Assembly (NCBI RefSeq): GCF_041261445.1
Contig: NZ_JBGCCU010000003.1
Location: 124,001 to 188,000 of the forward strand
Source of the DNA: Catenulispora sp. EB89
Lineage (GTDB): Bacteria > Actinomycetota > Actinomycetes > Streptomycetales > Catenulisporaceae
DNA: 64,000 nucleotides
Direction: 5' to 3'
Both the position numbers and the translations under genes were made by a program. This document shows, in pieces, positions 17,418-25,495 of this stretch; the stretch's first letter is position 1, and each line of letters starts with the position of its first letter. The notes under the pieces are model-generated. The model searched no databases. It saw nothing but the letters and a program-made list of their open reading frames with translations, and had not been told where the DNA came from.

Positions 17418-18263
17418 GTGCCAGAGCCCGACTTCCGCAGCAAGCAGTATTCCGGCGACCTGACCCACGCCCGGCGCCGTCCGGTCTCCACGGAGGTGGA
17501 GGCGGTCCGCGATCTGGTGGTCGAGGACGTCGAGACCGGCTTCTGCGGCGCGGTGATCCGCATCGAGAAGACCCCCGGCGGCCCGACGGTCACGCTGGAG
17601 GACCGCCTCGGGAAGCACCGTGTGTTCCCGCTGGGGCCCGGATTCTGGATCGACGGCAGTCCGGTCACCCTGGTGGCCCCTCGGGCCTCCCAGGGCCCTG
17701 CCACGCCGCAGCGGACGGCCTCGGGCTCCATCGCGGTCCCGGGTGCGCGGGCCCGGGTGGCGCGCGCCGGCCGGATCTACGTCGAGGGCCGGCACGACGC
17801 CGAGCTGGTCGAGCGGGTCTGGGGCGACGACCTGCGGGTCGAGGGCGTCGTGGTGGAGTACCTGGAGGGCGTGGACGACCTGGCGGCGATCGTGGACGCC
17901 TTCCGCCCGGGCCCGGACGCGCGCCTGGGCGTGCTGGTCGACCACCTGGTGCCCGGCACGAAGGAGGCGCGCATCGTCGAGGCGGCGATGCGGTCGCCGC
18001 ACGCCGAGCACCTGCTGGTGGTCGGCCACCCGTACGTCGACGTCTGGGAGGCAGTCAAGCCCTCCGCGCTGGGCATCGCGGCGTGGCCCCGGGTCCCGCG
18101 CGGCCGGCCGTGGAAGGAAGGGGTCTGCGAAGCCCTCGGGTGGCCGGTGGACACCCCGGCGGCGTGGAAGCGGATCCTGCGCTCGGTGCGCGATTTCCGG
18201 GACCTGGAGCCGGAGCTGTTGGGGCGGGTCGAGGAGCTGATCGATTTCGTGACCGGGGCGTAG
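17418..18263 (+). CDS. DUF3097 family protein
   Basis: 281 aa, start GTG 17418. The full-length actinobacterial DUF3097 pattern is present ([16 protein letters not shown] at the N-terminus, then [20 protein letters not shown] and [13 protein letters not shown]). YVEGRHD/LVDH resembles the TOPRIM-like nucleotide fold, so a nucleic-acid role is conceivable, but the function is unknown. It is probably cotranscribed with the MBL gene. Confidence 0.88.
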   Translation: MPEPDFRSKQYSGDLTHARRRPVSTEVEAVRDLVVEDVETGFCGAVIRIEKTPGGPTVTLEDRLGKHRVFPLGPGFWIDGSPVTLVAPRASQGPATPQRTASGSIAVPGARARVARAGRIYVEGRHDAELVERVWGDDLRVEGVVVEYLEGVDDLAAIVDAFRPGPDARLGVLVDHLVPGTKEARIVEAAMRSPHAEHLLVVGHPYVDVWEAVKPSALGIAAWPRVPRGRPWKEGVCEALGWPVDTPAAWKRILRSVRDFRDLEPELLGRVEELIDFVTGA

Positions 18264-18266
18264 TAG

Positions 18267-18294
18267 TCCTCTGGTCAGTGTCCTCTGGTTAGTG
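18267..18294. repeat. 14-bp tandem repeat containing a stop codon
   Basis: TCCTCTGGTCAGTG is repeated as TCCTCTGGTTAGTG between convergent genes. The second copy contains the TAA stop (minus strand) of the DUF4232 gene, and the first holds a TGA in another frame. Confidence 0.7.
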
Positions 18295-18801
18295 GGGCGC
18301 GGCGTAGGACCCGGTGACCCAGTTCCCTTCGTAGGTGGTGTCGTCCGCGCAATGCGTCGCGCCGCCGTAGGGGACATCGGTGCCCGGCGGGGTCACGCGC
18401 ACGTAAGCGATCGTGGCGTCGCACGGCGGATTGCCGTCGGTGCCGTAGCCGACGGCCATCGCCGCCGAGCCGCCCGGAGGCAGTCTGTGCGGCGGCACGC
18501 TCTGATCGGGACTGAACGCGACCGCGATCGGCCGGTGTTTCGCGTCGAGGTACTGGAGCCGGGGCTGCCCGGGCAGCGTGCAGGTGTTCTTGCCGTGGTT
18601 GACGACGACGAGGTCGGTGAACGTGGCTCCCGCCGCGGCGCCTGGCAACGGCACGATCTCGGCCGTGAGCGCGGAGCAGGAGCGCGCGTTGTGCTCGGCG
18701 CCGGTCTCCGTCCCGGTCCTCGCCCCGGAATCGGCGGCGGTCAGCGTACTGATGGCGGCCACGGCCGTCAGTGCTCCGGCGGCCCCGGAAATCCGATGCA
18801 T
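18289..18801 (-). CDS. Secreted DUF4232-like protein
   Basis: 170 aa. An N-terminal signal peptide (about 1-30) is followed by a beta-rich domain with CSALTAEIVPLPGAAAG, NHGKNTCTLPGQPRLQYLD and late cysteines near NPPCDATIAY, the pattern of actinobacterial DUF4232 exported proteins. The mature domain probably holds two disulfides. ATG 18801 has AGGAGG 4 nt upstream. The function is unknown. Confidence 0.78.
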   Translation of the reverse strand: MHRISGAAGALTAVAAISTLTAADSGARTGTETGAEHNARSCSALTAEIVPLPGAAAGATFTDLVVVNHGKNTCTLPGQPRLQYLDAKHRPIAVAFSPDQSVPPHRLPPGGSAAMAVGYGTDGNPPCDATIAYVRVTPPGTDVPYGGATHCADDTTYEGNWVTGSYAAPH

Positions 18802-18850
18802 AGTTCCTCCTGACAGAGATCCCCCTTGCACCGCCTGCCTTTCGGCCTTC

Positions 18851-19507
18851 TCAGCCGCCTTCCTCTTCGAGTTCCAGCCCGAGCCGCTTGCGGGCCCACT
18901 GCTTCAGCGGCGGCGCGAGTTCGTCGACCGCCAGCAGCCGGGCTGCCTCGGCCCGGTCGCGGTGGAAGATCCGGGAGGCGTCGGCGACGGTGAAGCCGTG
19001 CTCGGGCCGGGACAGAACCTCGACGGTGTCGCCGGCCCCGACCTCGCCCTCGGCGACCACCCGCAGGTAGGCGCCGGGCCGCAGGGCCAGCTCGAACCGC
19101 CGGGTCATGCTCTTGTCCCCGGCCCGCACGCCGAGCTTCCAGCAGGGGATCCGGGGCTGCGCCACCTCGAACTCGACGCCGCCGACCCGCCAGCGCTCGC
19201 CGACCACGGCGTGGCTGACGTCGTAGCCGGTGATCGTGAGGTTCTCGCCGACGAATCCGTCCTCGATCTCGCGGCCGAGTTCGGCGGCCCAGAAGTCGAG
19301 GTCCTCGCGGGCGTAGGCGTAGACCGCCTTGTGCACGCCGGCGTGGTTCACCTGGTCGGCCTGCCGGTCGCCGTCGACGTGGTGGTCGACGACCTTCACC
19401 CGGCCCGGCACCGGGTCCTTGAAGATGGCGGTCTGCTTGATCTCGCCGTTCAGCTCCACATCGCGGGGCTGCCCGACGTTGACGGAAATCAGGCGCGCAG
19501 CGGTCAT
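18851..19507 (-). CDS. MOSC-domain protein (YiiM-like)
   Basis: 218 aa. The MOSC core includes HVDGDRQAD, HGVHKAVYAY-type block (here HAGVHKAVYAYARED), FVGENLTITG and the conserved cysteine in PRIPCWKLG that would bind molybdenum cofactor. The C-terminal 3-alpha extension (HGFTVADASRIFHRDR) marks the YiiM group, known for detoxifying N-hydroxylated base analogues. It lies 12 nt after hemW in the same direction, so the two are likely cotranscribed. Confidence 0.88.
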   Translation of the reverse strand: MTAARLISVNVGQPRDVELNGEIKQTAIFKDPVPGRVKVVDHHVDGDRQADQVNHAGVHKAVYAYAREDLDFWAAELGREIEDGFVGENLTITGYDVSHAVVGERWRVGGVEFEVAQPRIPCWKLGVRAGDKSMTRRFELALRPGAYLRVVAEGEVGAGDTVEVLSRPEHGFTVADASRIFHRDRAEAARLLAVDELAPPLKQWARKRLGLELEEEGG

Positions 19508-19519
19508 GGCGCCATCCTC

Positions 19520-20746
19520 TCAGTCGACGAGATCCCGGACAACCGCGTCTGCCAGCAGTCTTCCCTTGAGCGTAAGGACTGCAAACCCCTCGGCCAGTGA
19601 CCGCGGATCGAGCAGTCCCTCGGCCGCGGCGCCGATCGCGGCCTGGCGTCCGGCGGGATTGAGGATGCTGATGTCGCAGCCGGAGTCCAGCCGCAGTTCC
19701 AACAGGATCCGCTCGACGCGGCGGTCCTCGGCGTCCAGCACCTCGCGGGCGTGCGCCGGGGACCGGCCGGCCGCGATCCGCTGCGAGTAGGCGCTCGGAT
19801 GCTTGACGTTCCACCAGCGCGTGCCGCCGACGTGGCTGTGCGCGCCGGGACCGACGCCCCACCAGTTGGCGCCGGTCCAGTAGAGCAGGTTGTGGCGTGA
19901 GCGCCCCTGCGGCGTGGCGGCCCAGTTGGAGACCTCGTACCAGCCGTAGCCGGCGGCGGCCAGGGCCTGGTCGGCGATCAGGTAGCGGTCGGCGTGGACG
20001 TCGTCGTCGATCATCGGCAGCTCGCCGCGCTTCACGCGGGCCGCCAGGCGGGTGCCGTCCTCGACGATCAGCGAGTACGCCGAGACGTGGTCGGGGGCGG
20101 CGCCGATCGCGGCGTCCAGGGACGCGCGCCAGTCGTCGTCGCTCTCGCCGGGCGTGCCGTAGATCAGGTCGAGGTTGACGTGCTCGAACCCGGCCGCGCG
20201 CGCCTCGCGGACGCACGCCTCGGGGCGCCCGGGGGTGTGCCGGCGGTCCAGGATCTGCAACACGTGCTCGCGAGCGCTCTGCATGCCGAACGAGATCCGG
20301 GTGAACCCGCCGGCGCGCAGCTCGGCCAGGTACGCCGGATCCACCGACTCGGGGTTGGCCTCGGTGGTGATCTCGGCGTCCGGGGCCAGCCCGAACTCGT
20401 CGCGGACCGCGCCGAGCAACGCGACGAGGTCGGCGGCCGGGAGCATGGTCGGCGTACCGCCGCCGAAGAACACCGTCTGCACCGGCAGATCCGCGCCGCC
20501 GAGCACCTTGCGCGCCAGCCGGATCTCCTCGATCGCGGTGGCGCCGTAGGTGGCCTGCGAGGCGCCGCCGCCGAGTTCGGAGGCGGTGTAGGTGTTGAAG
20601 TCGCAGTAGCCGCAGCGGGTCGCGCAGTACGGGACGTGGATGTAGAACGCGAGCGGCGTGCGGGACAGGTCGGGCTCGGCGAGGGCCTGCGGCGGCAGCG
20701 ATCCGTCAGTGGGGACGGGTTCACCGTCGAGAGGGACACCTGGCAT
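19520..20746 (-). CDS. hemW: Radical SAM heme chaperone HemW
   Basis: 408 aa. The radical-SAM cluster motif CATRCGYC provides Cys41, Cys45 and Cys48. FFGGGTPTML, ITTEANPES and the HemW-specific RHNLLYWTGANWWGVGPGAHS separate it from coproporphyrinogen dehydrogenase HemN. HemW inserts heme into respiratory enzymes. It usually lies between lepA and hrcA in actinobacteria; here an 8.5-kb accessory stretch separates it from lepA. Confidence 0.94.
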   Translation of the reverse strand: MPGVPLDGEPVPTDGSLPPQALAEPDLSRTPLAFYIHVPYCATRCGYCDFNTYTASELGGGASQATYGATAIEEIRLARKVLGGADLPVQTVFFGGGTPTMLPAADLVALLGAVRDEFGLAPDAEITTEANPESVDPAYLAELRAGGFTRISFGMQSAREHVLQILDRRHTPGRPEACVREARAAGFEHVNLDLIYGTPGESDDDWRASLDAAIGAAPDHVSAYSLIVEDGTRLAARVKRGELPMIDDDVHADRYLIADQALAAAGYGWYEVSNWAATPQGRSRHNLLYWTGANWWGVGPGAHSHVGGTRWWNVKHPSAYSQRIAAGRSPAHAREVLDAEDRRVERILLELRLDSGCDISILNPAGRQAAIGAAAEGLLDPRSLAEGFAVLTLKGRLLADAVVRDLVD

Positions 20747-20790
20747 GCCTTTATTGTCCCTTACCTGTCAGGCCCGCCTGACCGAACCGC

Positions 20791-21642
20791 TCAGGCGCCG
20801 CCGACCCACTGCGCCATCACGGCCTGCACGGCCGAACCGTCGACGTCGGCCAGCTTGCCCCCGACGAACCCGCGGGCCCATTCCGAGGTCTGGACGCGGA
20901 ACGGCGGCTCCTCGGCCTGCAGGACGTCGACGATCGTCGCGGCGGCCTCCTCGGCGCTCTGCGCGTTGCCGAACGACTGCCGTGCACGGTCGATGTAGGC
21001 CTGGAGCGCAGGGCCGTACGGACCGGCCGCGGCCACCAGCGCGGGCACGTCGAGCCGCTGGCTGGCGACGAACTCGCTGGCCACCGCGCCGGGCTCGACC
21101 ACGCTCACCCGCACCCCGACCGTCGCCGCGACCGACGTCAGCGCCTCCATGAAGCCCTCGACGGCGAACTTCGCCGCGCAGTACGCCTCGTTGAACGGCT
21201 GCCCGACCACGCCGCCGACGCTGGTGACCGTGACCAGCCGGCCCTTGGACTCGCGCAGGTGCGGCATCGTCGCGCGGGTGACCTCCACCACGCCGAAGTA
21301 GTTGACCTCCATGGCCGCCCGGACCGGGTCCATGCCTGCGACCTCGATCGTGCCGACCACGCCGGCTCCGGCGTTGTTCACCACGGCGTCCAGCCCGCCG
21401 TGCGCGGCGGCGGCGCGGGCCACCGTCGACCGGATGCCGGCCGCGTCGGTGACGTCCAGGTACTCGACGTGGATGCGGCCCCCGACGCCCACGGCACCGG
21501 CCTCGGCCAGCAGGTGGCCGGCCTTGCCGGGATCGCGCATCGTGGCCACGACGTCCCAGCCGGCACGCGCGGCGCCGACCGCCGCGGCCAGGCCGATGCC
21601 GGAGGAGGTACCCGTGATCAGGACGGTCTTCGACGCAGTCAT
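20791..21642 (-). CDS. Short-chain dehydrogenase/reductase
   Basis: 283 aa classical SDR. The cofactor motif TGTSSGIG is at residues 10-17, NNAG is present, and the catalytic Ser, Tyr and Lys sit in TSVGG and YCAAK. The C-terminal layout resembles oxidoreductases acting on hydrophobic alcohols; the substrate is unknown. GTGGAG lies 7 nt before ATG 21642. It follows the MFS gene by about 110 nt. Confidence 0.9.
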   Translation of the reverse strand: MTASKTVLITGTSSGIGLAAAVGAARAGWDVVATMRDPGKAGHLLAEAGAVGVGGRIHVEYLDVTDAAGIRSTVARAAAAHGGLDAVVNNAGAGVVGTIEVAGMDPVRAAMEVNYFGVVEVTRATMPHLRESKGRLVTVTSVGGVVGQPFNEAYCAAKFAVEGFMEALTSVAATVGVRVSVVEPGAVASEFVASQRLDVPALVAAAGPYGPALQAYIDRARQSFGNAQSAEEAAATIVDVLQAEEPPFRVQTSEWARGFVGGKLADVDGSAVQAVMAQWVGGA

Positions 21643-21751
21643 GCGCGGACTCCACATCTGAGGCGTTCTGGGCATCATCGCACCGGACCGCCGGGCCGTC
21701 CGCAAGCAGACGGGGCCGCCCGCTCGACGGGCTTGATGCAAATGCCCGGAC

Positions 21752-23062
21752 TCAGACCGCCGGCACCACCGCCACCGCCTGCGCCGCTCCGGCCTCCGCT
21801 CCGGCCTCCGCAGCGGCCAGCAGCGCCGGCGGCCGGATCCGCACCGCCAGCGGCATCGCGCATCCGGCGGCCGCGAACACCGCCCCGACCGCGAACCACC
21901 CGGCCGGCGCCCAGTCCACACAGGCCAGCGAGTAGATCCCGGGCGCCAGCGACATCGCGGCGCCCGTGATCATCCCGAGCAGGCCCTGGTACTGCCCCTG
22001 CGCGTGCTCGGCGGCCAACTCGTACCCGAGCTCGAACACCCCGGCCTGCTGCACGATCTCCCCGATCGAGTGCACCGCGGCGGCCACCACCAGCAGCACC
22101 ACCGCGGCCCACGCCGGCACCCACCCGATCGACCCGAACAGCACCGCGGCCCCGGCGAAGATCCACCCGGACCGCACCGTCGCCCGCACCCCCTTGGCGA
22201 CCGTGTCCACACCCCGGCTCATCCGCACCTGCAACCCCGCGACCAGCACCGTGTTGACCACCAGGACCGCGCCAACGGTCCAGCGCGGAGCGTGCCCCAG
22301 CTTGGCGATCCACAGCGGCGCCGCGAACAGCAGCACCTCGAACTGCATGCTCATCACGCCGATCAGCGCCGCGCAGGCCAGGAACCGCCGGTCCCCCAGC
22401 GCGATCCACCGGTCGGCCCCCGGCGGCACCGGCAGCGGATCCATCCGCGGCACGCGCAGCGCGATCGCCGAGGACACCAGGAACGTCACCGCGTTGAACC
22501 CGATCAGCCCGACGTACCAGGCGCGGGTGTCGAAGATCAGGCCGAGCCCGCCGGCCACGCCGCCCAACGCGATCCCGACGTTGGTGACCGAGCGCAGATA
22601 CGCCCGGAACACCGCCTTCTCCTCGCCCCCGAACCGCGCGATCATCGCCCCGCGCGCGGCCCGGTTGCTGGAGGCGACCAGGTTCTCGACGATCGCCACC
22701 CCGAGAAACTGCCAGAAGCCGTGGACCATGGTGAACGCCACCATCACCAGCCCGGACAGCACCCCGAGCACGACACTCACCTCACGCGGCCCGCGCCGGT
22801 CCGCGAGGTGTCCGACCGGGACGCCCGCGACGAGTCCGAACAGGCCCGCGACGGTCAGGCCGAGGCCGACCTGCGAGGCCGGCAGGCCGACCGAGCGCGT
22901 GAAGTACATGACCATGACGGTCATGTACATGCCGTTGCCGATCGTGTTGACGAACGTGGCCACGGCCATGGTTCTCTGCACGCGATCCTGTGGCAGCAAA
23001 CGCAAAACACCCTCCCCAGCGGCGATCTCCCCAACGCCTTGACGCCCCGACCCTATCGTCAT
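21752..23062 (-). CDS. MFS transporter
   Basis: 436 aa with about 12 hydrophobic segments. The loop 2-3 signature reads GHLADRRGPREVS, typical of major-facilitator drug or metabolite exporters. The ending is Ala/Glu-rich. ATG 23062 is chosen with a GAGG/GGGGG stretch upstream; a longer frame reaching 23197 would run through the terminator of the opposite-strand leader. The cargo is unknown. It diverges from the GNAT gene. Confidence 0.88.
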   Translation of the reverse strand: MTIGSGRQGVGEIAAGEGVLRLLPQDRVQRTMAVATFVNTIGNGMYMTVMVMYFTRSVGLPASQVGLGLTVAGLFGLVAGVPVGHLADRRGPREVSVVLGVLSGLVMVAFTMVHGFWQFLGVAIVENLVASSNRAARGAMIARFGGEEKAVFRAYLRSVTNVGIALGGVAGGLGLIFDTRAWYVGLIGFNAVTFLVSSAIALRVPRMDPLPVPPGADRWIALGDRRFLACAALIGVMSMQFEVLLFAAPLWIAKLGHAPRWTVGAVLVVNTVLVAGLQVRMSRGVDTVAKGVRATVRSGWIFAGAAVLFGSIGWVPAWAAVVLLVVAAAVHSIGEIVQQAGVFELGYELAAEHAQGQYQGLLGMITGAAMSLAPGIYSLACVDWAPAGWFAVGAVFAAAGCAMPLAVRIRPPALLAAAEAGAEAGAAQAVAVVPAV

Positions 23063-23112
23063 ACCCCCTAGCCTCGAAAGACTATTACCGATGCCGAGCG
23101 GTAGACTGTCGT

Positions 23113-23155
23113 TGCATCTCAAGCCTCCCGGCGTTCCGGGAGGCTTTTCCGTTTT
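23113..23155 (+). ncRNA. Short leader RNA or attenuator ending in an intrinsic terminator
   Basis: A perfect 11-bp stem (AAGCCTCCCGG at 23121-23131, CCGGGAGGCTT at 23136-23146, loop CGTT) is followed by TTCCGTTTT, a textbook rho-independent terminator. No rightward gene ends before it: the only upstream gene is divergent. TAGACT at 23102-23107 could be a -10. The site therefore either attenuates the GNAT gene starting at 23181 or ends a small RNA. Confidence 0.6.
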
Positions 23156-23180
23156 CTGGGCGTCTTTCCGGGAGCTTCTT

Positions 23181-23729
23181 GTGGCTGATCTGGTCAATGC
23201 GGGCGATCTGAGTGATCCGGGCGATCAGGGTGATCCCGGTGATCTCCTCGTGCGGCGCGCCGATACCGCCGATCCCGTCGATCGCGCGGCGTTGGAGCGC
23301 ATGTGGCTGATGTTCCGGCACGACATGTCGGAGTTCGCCGGGCAGCTGCCGAATCCGGACGGGTCGTTCCGGAGCGAGTGGCTGCAGTCGGCGCTGGAGG
23401 ACGAGAACTGGGCTGCGTACTTGGCACTCGTGGGCGACCGGCCTGCGGGGTTCGCGTTCGTGCGGGCTCTGGAACAGCCGACTCGGGTGCTGAACAGCTT
23501 CTTCATCGTGCGCGGCGCGCGGCGGGGCGGGTACGGGATGCGGTTCGTCAAGCAGGTGTTGGCCGCGCATCCGGGGCCGTGGGAGATCGCGTTTCAGGAG
23601 CGGAACGTCCAGGGCGCGAAGTTCTGGCGGCGGGTGGCCGCCGAGGTCGCCGGGGACGCGTGGCACGAAGAGGTGCGGCCGCCGCTGACCGGCGGGACGG
23701 TGCCGAACGTGTGGGTCGTTATTCCGTAG
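23181..23729 (+). CDS. GNAT-family N-acetyltransferase
   Basis: 182 aa from GTG 23181, which has GGGAG 6 nt upstream. The N-terminus is Asp/Gly-rich. The GNAT core includes DRPAGFAFVRALE, the CoA-binding RGARRGGYGMRFVKQVL and the final strand block IAFQERNVQGAKFWRRVA. The substrate is unknown. Its leader contains an intrinsic terminator, so expression may be attenuated. The RNA-ligase gene begins 32 nt after it, possibly from its own promoter. Confidence 0.82.
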   Translation: MADLVNAGDLSDPGDQGDPGDLLVRRADTADPVDRAALERMWLMFRHDMSEFAGQLPNPDGSFRSEWLQSALEDENWAAYLALVGDRPAGFAFVRALEQPTRVLNSFFIVRGARRGGYGMRFVKQVLAAHPGPWEIAFQERNVQGAKFWRRVAAEVAGDAWHEEVRPPLTGGTVPNVWVVIP

Positions 23730-23761
23730 AGACGCGCCGGATCGATGCCTACAGTGGCGCC

Positions 23762-25489
23762 ATGCGAGTCCACTATCCCCGTACGCCTCATCTGCCGTGG
23801 TCGCCTGGCGCCACCGCGGATGATGTGCGTGCGCGGGATCTGGCAGGGCTCGTAGGGCGCCGCGTCGTGGTCACCGAAAAGATGGACGGGGAGAACACGA
23901 CGCTGTATGGGGACGGGCTGCACGCGCGGTCTTTGGACTCGGCGCACCATCCGTCGCGCGCTTGGGTGAAGGCGTTGCATAGTCGGGTGGCGATGCGGAT
24001 CCCCGAGGGGTGGCGGATCTGTGGGGAGAACCTGTTCGCCGAGCATTCGATCTCTTATAGCGAGCTGGACGGGTACTTCTACGGGTTCTCCGTATGGGAC
24101 GGCGAGCGGTGCCTTGACTGGGCATCCACGGTGAGTTTCCTCCAGGGGCTGGGGATCCCGACGCCGCGTGTCCTGTGGGCCGGGACCTTCGATGAGAAGG
24201 CGATCCAGAAGCAGCTGAAGCTGGATCTGAGCCGGCAGGAGGGGTACGTAGTACGGGCCGCGGAGGAGTTCTCCTATAAGGAGTTCGCGGAGAGGGTCGC
24301 CAAGTGGGTTCGGCCGTCGCATGTGCAGACGGACACGCACTGGATGCACGCTGAGGTGGTGCCGAACGGGCTCGGGGCTCAGGCGCCGTTCTGGGCTGTC
24401 CGGAGCGGCGTGGATGTCGATGCCGAGGAGCTTTCCGCGGCGCTCTCTATAGGAGCTCCCAAGAAGGACGACGTACTGGCTGACGCCTATGTGCGTCTCG
24501 ACTCCGCAGGCTGTCACGGGAACGCGCGCCTGGTCGGCGCCGTCGCCGCACTGACGCATCGCGAACCGCGCGCAATGCTTATGGCGAGCCTCGCAGCGTC
24601 TCTGGAGATGCCGACTGTGCGACGCATCGCTGATGTCGTCGGGCTCGCTCCTCGTCTGCAGATGTCCTTCGATGATGAACACCGCCGGGCAGGGCTCGCG
24701 CGGATGTCGTTCGGTGCTGACTTGGCGGTGCTTCACGCTGTTGCTGCCGCTACGGCTGCGGACAAGGCTGCCACTGAGAACGTCGCGTGGTCGGTCTTGT
24801 TCGCAGAGGACTCAGGGCTGCTGCCGGAATCCCCTATAGAGGCGCTACGCATAGCGTGCCGAGAAGCGTTTGCCGAGCTCTCTGCGCGCGCCGCTGATCG
24901 CTGCTGGGGCGAAGCACGTCAGCTGTTCGCGGAGGGGCGTCTCGCTTCTTCTGAAGAAGCTGTGGCGGCGACGTGGAGATGGCGGGACGGTGCGTTTCCC
25001 AAGGTGCTCCATATGGTCGGGGTATCCGGTAGCGGCAAGAGTTCTACGGCGACTGCGCTTGCCGGTCGCGAGAACACGGTGCTCGTCAGCCTTGACGATC
25101 TGCGCACGGAGCGCGGATCGCGGTCTGATCAGTCGGCGAACCAAGAGGTGCTGACGGAGGGACTGCGGTTGCTCGACGAAGCGCTGTCGCAGGGGACGGA
25201 TGTGGTCTGGGACGCGACTTCTCTTACGCGGCAGCAGCGGGGTTTGGTGGGTGGCGTCGCACGACGCCGCAATGCTCTGACGGAGTACGTGGTGCATCTG
25301 GCGCCGGGTTCGGTGCTGGAGAAGCGGAACGCGGGGCGTGCGCATCCTGTGCCGGCGAAGGTGTTGGCCGCGCAGGTGCGTCGGTTCGACCCGCCGTATC
25401 CGGGCGAGGCGCATCGTGCGGTGTACGTCGACATGGTGGGCGAGGACAGTGCGTTCGACGTGCTCGGCTCCTCGGTATGGGAGGGGTGA
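23762..25489 (+). CDS. RNA ligase fused to polynucleotide kinase
   Basis: 575 aa. Residues 1-225 are an Rnl-type RNA ligase: motif I EKMDGEN with the adenylated lysine as Lys40, ICGENLFAEHSI (motif III region), QEGYVVR (motif IV) and KWVRP (motif V). Residues 225-410 are alpha-helical and of unknown type. The C-terminal third is a P-loop kinase with Walker A GVSGSGKSS (about 420-428) and WDATSLTRQQR, as in T4-type 5'-polynucleotide kinases. Together they could phosphorylate and seal RNA breaks. ATG 23762 follows TACAGT by 6 nt, suggesting leaderless start. Three ATA isoleucine codons (24449, 24836, 24851) are unusual for this genome. The partner gene starts 6 nt downstream. Confidence 0.88.
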   Translation: MRVHYPRTPHLPWSPGATADDVRARDLAGLVGRRVVVTEKMDGENTTLYGDGLHARSLDSAHHPSRAWVKALHSRVAMRIPEGWRICGENLFAEHSISYSELDGYFYGFSVWDGERCLDWASTVSFLQGLGIPTPRVLWAGTFDEKAIQKQLKLDLSRQEGYVVRAAEEFSYKEFAERVAKWVRPSHVQTDTHWMHAEVVPNGLGAQAPFWAVRSGVDVDAEELSAALSIGAPKKDDVLADAYVRLDSAGCHGNARLVGAVAALTHREPRAMLMASLAASLEMPTVRRIADVVGLAPRLQMSFDDEHRRAGLARMSFGADLAVLHAVAAATAADKAATENVAWSVLFAEDSGLLPESPIEALRIACREAFAELSARAADRCWGEARQLFAEGRLASSEEAVAATWRWRDGAFPKVLHMVGVSGSGKSSTATALAGRENTVLVSLDDLRTERGSRSDQSANQEVLTEGLRLLDEALSQGTDVVWDATSLTRQQRGLVGGVARRRNALTEYVVHLAPGSVLEKRNAGRAHPVPAKVLAAQVRRFDPPYPGEAHRAVYVDMVGEDSAFDVLGSSVWEG

Positions 25490-25495
25490 GCGGGG

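Noticed and set aside
23091-23180. N-terminal extension of the GNAT protein from ATG 23091
   Set aside because: It would translate through a perfect intrinsic terminator; GTG 23181 has a well-spaced GGGAG.
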